This document shows positions 55,688 to 62,500 of a stretch of 62,500 nucleotides of DNA, one piece after another; position 1 is the first letter of the stretch, and the number at the start of each line of letters is the position of its first letter. The stretch lies in assembly GCA_024278595.1 (NCBI GenBank), contig JAJRSW010000048.1, positions 1-62,500 of the forward strand. The letters run 5' to 3'. This DNA comes from Fidelibacterota bacterium. Lineage in GTDB: Bacteria; Fidelibacterota; UBA8477; JABMPR01. Under the pieces are notes generated by a model, which did no database searches, had not been told where the DNA came from, and was given only the letters and a program-made list of their open reading frames with translations. The position numbers and the translations under genes are program-made.

Positions 55688-56992
55688 ATGAGAACAAATA
55701 ATTCATACGCTCAGTTTGCCGTGATCTTCAGCTTACACAAGAAACGATTGATCACCCTAAATCTGGTGTTGACCCTCATGACCTCCCTGGGATTTGCCCA
55801 GGATGCCCGTCAGGATTCCCTGAATGCAGTTCTACCTGGTGATGATTTCAGTAAAGTAGCCACCTCAATCGGTCAATTCCTGAAGCTGGAATATGGTGCC
55901 GCTGGCTCAGCAGTGGGAGGTGCTTATACCGCTTTGGCTCATGGGGCTGTTGCCATGGCCTGGAACCCGGCTGGAATAGCCTTTTCGGACGGTCCGGATC
56001 TCTATGTAAGCAGCACCAATCTTTATGCTGGCATCAGCAGTAACTATCTTGGTCTGACCCTGCCCGTGGGTGGGGGAAATACCCTGGGTATTATCGCCCA
56101 GTATATGAGCTCCGGCGATATGGAAGTAACTACTCTGGACTATCCCAACGGTACGGGTGAAAATTTCCAGGTCTCAGGATTAGCCATTGGCTTGGCCTTC
56201 ACCCGTATGCTCACTGACCGGCTATCGGTGGGTGTTACGGGAAAAATGATCCGTGAAACGATCTATCGTGAAACTGCCAGCACGTTTGCTTTTGATATCG
56301 GCTCAAATTTTGATCTGGGTATCTATGGGATGGTTCTGGGCATGTCCATTCAGAATTTTGGGGTTGGGACGCGTTTCGATGGCCCTGATCTAAATCAAAT
56401 TGTTGATATTAATGATGATATCCAGGGCAACCCCGAATTGACCTCTCGCCTGTTAACCGAAGAATGGCCCTTACCAATTGTCTTTCGAGCTGGTATTCGG
56501 ACAGATGTCATTGGTGGAAAGAGCCCCTGGTTACCCAACCCAGCTCACCGCTTGAGTATATTAGTTGACGCCAACGATCCCTTTGATGCAGTCCTGCGGG
56601 GTGCACTTGGATTCGAGTATGGCTGGAATGAAATGTTCTTTTTGCGCGGGGGGTATAAGTTCAATTATGAGTGGGCGATCCAGTATGACATCTATACCAC
56701 CGAGTATAATAATGAGTATGATACAGGTGAGGATTACTTCGACCAGAATGGCAATGGTGTCTGGGATGATAATGAAACATTCACAGATGGCCTCAGGGTT
56801 AAGACTGACGAGGTGAATATCGGCAGTTGGGACAGTTATTATGGTTCGGATAAATATTCTTTACGTCGCTTTTCCATGGGGATGGGTATCAAATATAATT
56901 TGTATGGCACCAAATTGTTATTTGACTACTCCTACTCAAATTATGGTATTATAGGCATGGTTCAGCAAGTATCGCTGGGCTTTGGCTTTTAG
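55688..56992 (+). CDS. PorV/PorQ-family outer-membrane protein (module 2)
   Basis: This 434-residue barrel of the PorV/PorQ family has, after the signal peptide (LVLTLMTSLGFAQ), the family block SIGQFLKLEYGAAGSAVGGAY and AVAMAWNPAGIAFSDG. The C-terminus is QQVSLGFGF, with a terminal Phe. It is longer than the module 1 paralog because of an extra extracellular-looking loop that contains DQNGNGVWDDNETFTD (from residue 352), almost the same calcium-loop-like motif as in the family A cargo at ~36.27 kb. ATG 55688 has AGGAGCGTG ahead. It ends module 2. Confidence 0.85.
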   Translation: MRTNNSYAQFAVIFSLHKKRLITLNLVLTLMTSLGFAQDARQDSLNAVLPGDDFSKVATSIGQFLKLEYGAAGSAVGGAYTALAHGAVAMAWNPAGIAFSDGPDLYVSSTNLYAGISSNYLGLTLPVGGGNTLGIIAQYMSSGDMEVTTLDYPNGTGENFQVSGLAIGLAFTRMLTDRLSVGVTGKMIRETIYRETASTFAFDIGSNFDLGIYGMVLGMSIQNFGVGTRFDGPDLNQIVDINDDIQGNPELTSRLLTEEWPLPIVFRAGIRTDVIGGKSPWLPNPAHRLSILVDANDPFDAVLRGALGFEYGWNEMFFLRGGYKFNYEWAIQYDIYTTEYNNEYDTGEDYFDQNGNGVWDDNETFTDGLRVKTDEVNIGSWDSYYGSDKYSLRRFSMGMGIKYNLYGTKLLFDYSYSNYGIIGMVQQVSLGFGF

Positions 56993-57165
56993 ATATTATT
57001 TGATAACTGTAATGGTCATAGAGAGCACGGCGATCTCAAATGTGAGACCGGCTCGGTCACTTTGATAGACTCAGTGTTATTGAAAAGACCGCATGACATA
57101 AATTACAAAATGTATTTAATTCAGTAAGATATTAGGCAACAATAATTACGATGAAGGAGAGTGGG

Positions 57166-60003
57166 ATGAAACGCATATCGGTCATAGGTCTATTAATGAT
57201 CTCAACATTATGGGCTGCCAATGTTGAGCCCAGTGCTGTTGAACAAAAGCTACAGGCTTTTTCAACTGAAACCAGTACTCAGGAACGAACAGTTATCGAT
57301 GAGGCTGGTTCAAACATGGTATTCCGTGAATTGCGGGACTCTGTGAGCATCTTTTTCGAAGATTTCGAAGGCGATGTAAGTGGCTGGTCTGCTGCAGGAC
57401 AATGGGTACTGACAGAAGACAATTCCTATAGCCCCACCCATAGTTTTGTGTCAGATGATGACCCCACCGGGGACGCTAACTCTGAATTATTAAGTCCCGT
57501 GATCACGCTTCCTGAGGTGAATGAAGTTGAGAATCTGACCTTTGATTTTGCCCTCTTTTGTGATTTTCCAGATGGTGATGGTGATGGTGATAACACCTTG
57601 GAAGATTATTATTTTGTAAAAGTTGCAGACATGAGCTCCATCCCCTGGCATCCGAGTTCCTTCAATGCTTTTGAGGGTGGTGTATCCTGGTGGTGTGGCT
57701 CTGATGATATTGAGGGGTACAACGATGCCTGGCTTCAGTTCCTGGATACGGATCCCATCGCACTGCCTGCTGATGCTGCCAGTTTAACCTTCAAAGTTAA
57801 ATATGCCCTTGAGGAGTACACGGGCGGGGCTCAGATGATCGACGGTTGTTTGATCAATGGTTGGGATGTGGCCAATGCCCGTATCTCCACTGATGGTGGC
57901 ACCACTTGGGATGCCCTTCAGGGAGCACCTGCCTACCAGTCAACCAGTGGTTTTGGCTGGTCCTTCAATGGTGATGGCTGTAATGTTCCTGGTTGGGGTG
58001 GCTTGAGTGCAGGCTGGGTCGATGCCAGTTTTGATCTTTCCGCCTATGCCAATCAAGAAGTTATCATTCGCTTTGCCTTTGGTTCTGATGCCAGTTATTC
58101 CACAGCAGATGATGCAACCCTCACCGGATATTATGTCGATGATATTCTGGTATCCACTGCATCAGAAACGCTCTTCTTTAATGATGCCACCACTGAAGAT
58201 AATCTAAGTGCCTCAGGCATCTTGTGGACCGATCTATTTTATGATTATCATGATCCAGATGGTACCAGACCGGGTTCGCTTTTCTGGGAACAATATGTAG
58301 ACGGTATGCAATTCAATGGTACCCTTGATCTCACACCCCTTGCCGGAAGAGATATTCGTCTCATGTGGAGAACCCGGATAGATGATAACGATGATGGTGG
58401 CAACGGAACAGGTCTTCATATTGATGACGTCAGTGTTTACAAGACCTCCCAACTGATTCTGCCCATCCCTGCCAATTTATCCGCTGAGGCGGAAGCCGGC
58501 GAAGTTCAACTTAGTTGGACCGATGTTAATGAATCACAGGCAGTATCATTCATTCATGGCGACAATACCATGGAATCCTTTATTTCAAGCTCGGTTCCCT
58601 GGACCTCTGGAGAAGTTCCTGGCTCGGCCTGGGCAGCTCGGTATGAAACCGGACTCCCCACAAGTCTGCAAACCTTTTCTTATGTGCTCAGTAGTGGCAA
58701 TACCACCGATCCTGGTGCCATACTGCCGATCATCGTCACTGTCTGGGATGGAAACGAAGAAATAATTTTTGAAAGTGAGCCTGTTACGGCCACGGCTATG
58801 GATGAGCTCATGGAATACGATCTGAGCGCCGCCAATATTACCGTCATTGGTAGTTTTTATGTGGGCTGGGCTTATACAGATACCATTGCTCCTTATGTTG
58901 CTCTTGATTCTGATAGCCCCTATGAAGGTGAAGCCTATGGCTGGCATCCTGAAGGTACCATGCTGAGCCTCACTGGAACCGGTATGGATGGCAATTATGC
59001 CCTATATGCTACTGGTATCACGACCTCTGAAGGTGGCTTTACCTACAATGTCTATCGCCGCGAGGAAAGTACCAGTTTTGATGCACCTTTGAATGAAACT
59101 CCTCTGGCGGCAGCTTTTTATACTGACAACACCGTAACCAATGGCCTTGGGTATTACTATGCAGTTACTACTGTTTTTGATGGTGATGAAAGTGATTTCT
59201 CTGCTGAAATTTATGTACTACCAGAATCTGCCTCGGTTTATACCATGGCCAACGATGATGGATCTTCAGAATTTGGGTTCAACCTGGGTGCCGGTGGTTA
59301 TCAAGCTACCAGGTTTACCCCTGAGGGTTATCCAACCTTGATCAAACGCATCAAGATTTACGTGCATGGAACGCCTGACGGTACTGCCAGTGCGATCGCC
59401 TATGTCTGGGATGACGATGGTGTCGATGGTATGCCATTTAGTGATTATGATCATTGGGGCATGAGTGGACTGGTACATGGCTGGAATGTTTTGGATGTAT
59501 CAGCAGACTCAATCTGGATTAATTCAGGTTCTTTTTATGTGGGTGCCAAAGAAGTGAATTCCACGCCATCATTGGGTGCTGATATAGATGGATATGCTGG
59601 AGAATCCTATTATGAAGCAGGTGAGGGATGGGACAATATGGCTAGTCTCGGTCTTGAATATAATTTGATGTTCCGGGCTGATGTGGATAGTGCGTTCGTA
59701 GTGGTTGGGATCGATGATAACCCGACTGCCGGATTACCTGTTGAGTTTGCATTGTCTCAGAATTATCCGAATCCCTTCAATCCCTCCACGGTCATTCATT
59801 ATGCACTACCAGAGGCTGGGAATGTGGAACTGAAGATTTATGATCTCACCGGTCGTCAAGTTGATGTCATCGTTCAGGAGCATCAGACTCCCGGTTATTA
59901 CACAGTTGAACTGGATGCATCTCTTATGAATTCAGGCATTTATATTTACTCATTGAACTCGGGCAATACACATATAACACGGAAAATGATCGTACTGAAG
60001 TAA
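57166..60003 (+). CDS. secreted adhesin-like protein with T9SS sorting domain
   Basis: The protein has about 945 residues from ATG 57166, preceded by AAGGAGAGTGGG (an earlier ATG at 57151 is part of that site). It has a signal peptide (ISVIGLLMISTLWAA) and a jelly-roll 'choice-of-anchor J / cleaved adhesin'-like domain near the N-terminus (FFEDFEGDVSGWSAAGQW, GYYVDDILVST). A second jelly-roll-like segment follows (HIDDVSVYKTS), then fibronectin-III-like segments (EVQLSWTDVNESQAV) and a classical sorting domain (SQNYPNPFNPSTVIHYAL, IYDLTGRQVDVIV, RKMIVLK). The role is probably surface binding; the target is unknown. It is a single gene, 173 bases after the PorV-like gene. Confidence 0.8.
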   Translation: MKRISVIGLLMISTLWAANVEPSAVEQKLQAFSTETSTQERTVIDEAGSNMVFRELRDSVSIFFEDFEGDVSGWSAAGQWVLTEDNSYSPTHSFVSDDDPTGDANSELLSPVITLPEVNEVENLTFDFALFCDFPDGDGDGDNTLEDYYFVKVADMSSIPWHPSSFNAFEGGVSWWCGSDDIEGYNDAWLQFLDTDPIALPADAASLTFKVKYALEEYTGGAQMIDGCLINGWDVANARISTDGGTTWDALQGAPAYQSTSGFGWSFNGDGCNVPGWGGLSAGWVDASFDLSAYANQEVIIRFAFGSDASYSTADDATLTGYYVDDILVSTASETLFFNDATTEDNLSASGILWTDLFYDYHDPDGTRPGSLFWEQYVDGMQFNGTLDLTPLAGRDIRLMWRTRIDDNDDGGNGTGLHIDDVSVYKTSQLILPIPANLSAEAEAGEVQLSWTDVNESQAVSFIHGDNTMESFISSSVPWTSGEVPGSAWAARYETGLPTSLQTFSYVLSSGNTTDPGAILPIIVTVWDGNEEIIFESEPVTATAMDELMEYDLSAANITVIGSFYVGWAYTDTIAPYVALDSDSPYEGEAYGWHPEGTMLSLTGTGMDGNYALYATGITTSEGGFTYNVYRREESTSFDAPLNETPLAAAFYTDNTVTNGLGYYYAVTTVFDGDESDFSAEIYVLPESASVYTMANDDGSSEFGFNLGAGGYQATRFTPEGYPTLIKRIKIYVHGTPDGTASAIAYVWDDDGVDGMPFSDYDHWGMSGLVHGWNVLDVSADSIWINSGSFYVGAKEVNSTPSLGADIDGYAGESYYEAGEGWDNMASLGLEYNLMFRADVDSAFVVVGIDDNPTAGLPVEFALSQNYPNPFNPSTVIHYALPEAGNVELKIYDLTGRQVDVIVQEHQTPGYYTVELDASLMNSGIYIYSLNSGNTHITRKMIVLK

Positions 60004-60095
60004 ATTAACCTAAACAAGTCAAGACGGGCTGACAGTGGATTAATAGCTACTCTCAGCTCGTTCCATAACCGGGGCAAATGGGGTATAAGGATACA

Positions 60096-62500
60096 ATGAA
60101 AAAACTAATTATAGTACTCGGACTGGTGTCGCTGCTGTCAACAGCATTTGCGACTGATCCGGAAAATACTGCTTATTACGGTGACCGCCTGCTTATATGC
60201 CTGCAGCCCGATATAGCAATTCAATCGGTTAGCTTCCGAGATAACACCCCCGTTACTGGTCTGGCAAGTTTGGATCAGCTCCTGGAACTACGCGAGATCA
60301 CGGGTATGGAAAAATGGTTACCAGCTGCCACAGCAGATGATATGGACGGCGATGTGATGCTGGCCAATATCTATCGCTTGAGTTTTGACCAGGATCGCTC
60401 AGACCTGGATCAGGTCATGGCAGATTTTGCAAAAGATGCCCATGTGCTCTACACCGAACACGAGGGAATTCGCAAAGTTTATTATACGCCCAACGATACA
60501 CGCTTCGGCTCTCAGTGGTTTCTCACGAAAATTGAGGCTGACGAAGCCTGGGATCTGTGGGATCTTCCCAACGGTATTGAACCTGGTGATATGAATATTG
60601 TCCTGGCATCCGTCGATTCAGGTGTCCACTATATTCATCCGGATCTATGGCGCAGTTCATGGATCAATCAGGCCGAAGTTCCGGCTACTATTTTTGATGC
60701 CATCGATACGAATGGAGATGACTATGTCTCCGCCGAAGAAGTTGTTGCCTCGCTGGAAGACTATAATTCAAGTGGCAGCATCAACCTTCAGGATGCCCTC
60801 CATGCGACCTCACCCTTTATGAATGGTATTGATAATGATGACTGGGATGCCAATCCGGACACTTATATTGATGATCTCATCGGTTGGGATCCATCTGGGG
60901 TGACCAGTGGGAATGACCCGGATAACGATCCACTGACCTATGGCAATATGAGCAATCATGGTACCCACGTGGCCGGTCTTCTGGCAGCCACAACTGATAA
61001 CACCACTGGCATCGCAAGTGTCATTTTTAATGGATCTCTCATGTCAGTCAAATGTAATTATGATCAGGGTGACCCACTGTATATCCCCAATGGATATTCA
61101 GGTATGCTGTACGCTGCCAAAGCGGGTGCTGATATCATTAACCTGTCCTGGGGTGGGCCGGGATTCAGTAATTCTGAACAATCCCTGGTGAATTTGTGCT
61201 ACAATACCTACGGAGCCCTCCTGGTTGCCGCTGCTGGCAACGATAACGTATCAGATGCGCACTATCCATCTGCCTACGACAATATGATCAGCGTTGCTTC
61301 AACAGGTACCCAGGATGTTAAATCAAACTTCTCCAATTATGGCTCCACCATCGATATTTCCGCTCCTGGGGAAATGATCCAAAGTACCATATTTAATAGC
61401 TCCTATGCTAATTTCAGTGGAACCTCCATGGCCTCACCCATTGCCGCATCCAGTTTTGGTCTATTGAAGTCAATCAACCCTGATGAAAGTAATCAATGGC
61501 TCATCGACAACATGCTCAGTTCTGCGGATAATATTGATGATATTAACCCCTCCTATATCGGTGAATTGGGAAGCGGTCGGATCAATATCAATACTGCCTT
61601 GGCTCATAGTATCTATCCGCTTTTGAGCTATGATTCACATAGTCTGCAGATGGTTGGTGACAATGGTGATGGCATGCTTTCACCCGGTGAAGAAGCCCGC
61701 ATGCGGGTCAATCTGTTCAATGAACCTGGCTGGGTGGACGCTTCAGGCGTAACGGCTGTATTACGTAGTAATTCAGAGTATGTTACCATAACTGACAGTA
61801 CCGCCAGTTATGGAGATATTTTTAATGGAAATATTGGGGTCAATGTATTAGACCGCTACCAGTTCTCCATCGCTGCTGAGGCTCCTTCGGGTCAATTCCC
61901 CTTTAGTCTGGAGATCACCGCAAATGCTGAAACTCAAAACACCTACACAACCGTGGTTGATTTCCAGGTCGAAGCCAGTATCTGGCAATTGAACTTCCCG
62001 GTGGCTTCCGGTGTTATCAAAGGGGGCAATGCCATCGTTGACCTGGATGGAGATGGTAGCAAGGAGATCATTTTTGGTGCTGAAGATAGCCTGGTTCATG
62101 TCATTCAGCAGGATGGTACTGAGTTGGCAGGCTTTCCTTTCCTCACGGGCAATAAGATCGAAGCGACGCCGGCTGTCGGGGACATAGACAATGATGGCGA
62201 CCTTGAGATTGTCATCGGTTCAAAAGACTACAATCTCTATGTGATCCACCATGACGGTACTTCTGAAATCATCTATACGTCAACTCGTTACATATTTGCA
62301 CCTGCAACATTGTATGACCTGGATAACGATGGTGATCTTGAGATCATTGTGGCCTGTTACAATAATGATGTCGCTGTTGTTCATCATGATGGAACCCCGT
62401 TCGGTGGGTTCCCCATCTTACTGGAAGATCATATTACTGAAGCTGTGGCTGTTGGAGATGTCACCGGGGACGGAAGTGTCAATATTGTGGTAGCCACCTG
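60096..62500 (+). CDS. subtilisin-like (S8) secreted protease with FG-GAP/VCBS-type repeats, 3' end cut off
   Basis: The frame starts at ATG 60096 (AAGG site ahead) and is open to the window edge, so at least 801 residues are present and the end is missing. It has a signal peptide (LIIVLGLVSLLSTAFA) and a prodomain up to ~residue 130. The S8 triad is Asp174 in LASVDSGVHYIHPDL, His291 in NHGTHVAGLL and Ser444 in FSGTSMASPIAAS. Beyond the protease core lie an Ig-like region and repeated DLDGDGSKEI, DIDNDGDLEI and DLDNDGDLEI units of the FG-GAP/VCBS type. A T9SS sorting domain would be expected beyond the edge but cannot be seen. Confidence 0.92.
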   Translation, partial: MKKLIIVLGLVSLLSTAFATDPENTAYYGDRLLICLQPDIAIQSVSFRDNTPVTGLASLDQLLELREITGMEKWLPAATADDMDGDVMLANIYRLSFDQDRSDLDQVMADFAKDAHVLYTEHEGIRKVYYTPNDTRFGSQWFLTKIEADEAWDLWDLPNGIEPGDMNIVLASVDSGVHYIHPDLWRSSWINQAEVPATIFDAIDTNGDDYVSAEEVVASLEDYNSSGSINLQDALHATSPFMNGIDNDDWDANPDTYIDDLIGWDPSGVTSGNDPDNDPLTYGNMSNHGTHVAGLLAATTDNTTGIASVIFNGSLMSVKCNYDQGDPLYIPNGYSGMLYAAKAGADIINLSWGGPGFSNSEQSLVNLCYNTYGALLVAAAGNDNVSDAHYPSAYDNMISVASTGTQDVKSNFSNYGSTIDISAPGEMIQSTIFNSSYANFSGTSMASPIAASSFGLLKSINPDESNQWLIDNMLSSADNIDDINPSYIGELGSGRININTALAHSIYPLLSYDSHSLQMVGDNGDGMLSPGEEARMRVNLFNEPGWVDASGVTAVLRSNSEYVTITDSTASYGDIFNGNIGVNVLDRYQFSIAAEAPSGQFPFSLEITANAETQNTYTTVVDFQVEASIWQLNFPVASGVIKGGNAIVDLDGDGSKEIIFGAEDSLVHVIQQDGTELAGFPFLTGNKIEATPAVGDIDNDGDLEIVIGSKDYNLYVIHHDGTSEIIYTSTRYIFAPATLYDLDNDGDLEIIVACYNNDVAVVHHDGTPFGGFPILLEDHITEAVAVGDVTGDGSVNIVVAT

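Noticed and set aside
56993..57150. Terminator after the module 2 PorV-like gene
   Set aside because: CTCA / TGAG with GAT and ACC mismatches is too weak and has no T-run.
1..62500. rRNA or tRNA genes
   Set aside because: No conserved rRNA segments or cloverleaf/T-loop GTTCGAATC patterns were noticed by eye; a tRNAscan or Infernal run would settle it.

Overview
The window comes from a Gram-negative, diderm bacterium of the Fibrobacteres-Chlorobi-Bacteroidetes (FCB) superphylum. The best fit is Candidatus Marinimicrobia (Neomarinimicrobiota) or a close relative such as Calditrichota or Cloacimonadota. This placement is an inference. It rests on many large secreted proteins with type IX secretion (T9SS) C-terminal sorting domains, PorV/PorQ-type outer-membrane proteins, TonB-dependent receptors with an N-terminal carboxypeptidase-regulatory-like domain, an LPS-export lptC-lptB-rpoN cluster, and spmA/spmB in an apparently non-sporulating genome. 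No rRNA, tRNA or CRISPR array was seen.

Left part (1-13.1 kb), housekeeping: the tail of an IS630-type transposase, an SLC12/APC-type transporter (minus), a TonB-dependent receptor (plus), methionine synthase metH (minus), lptC-lptB-rpoN (plus), and a two-gene ABC-2 exporter (minus).

Middle (13.1-25.3 kb), mixed: a TrpR-family regulator followed by a TrpB2-type tryptophan synthase beta chain; an IS4-type transposase broken by a 145-bp insertion with an 11-bp target duplication; an unrecognised operon at 17.6-19.3 kb with a split two-repeat protein, a small membrane protein and an exported protein; a LOG-family protein; a 197-bp MITE-like element; anmK; and the tig-clpP-clpX proteostasis operon. 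The gaps are rich in short repeats and palindromes.

Right part (25.6-62.5 kb), cell surface: two modules share the order TonB-dependent receptor, very large T9SS cargo, PorV/PorQ-like barrel (25.6-35.5 kb and 48.8-57.0 kb). Between them lies a duplicated array of cargo genes (family A: three copies; family B: two copies) and a small-membrane-protein-spmA-spmB cluster. Next come further T9SS cargo proteins (an Asp-box protein and an adhesin-like protein) and a subtilisin-like protease with FG-GAP/VCBS-type repeats that runs off the right edge. The working picture is that the receptor handles uptake, the PorV-like barrel helps deliver cargo to the surface, and the large A/B proteins form an elaborated surface layer or capture apparatus. 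The receptor-cargo-PorV pairing is the best candidate for an undescribed system here.
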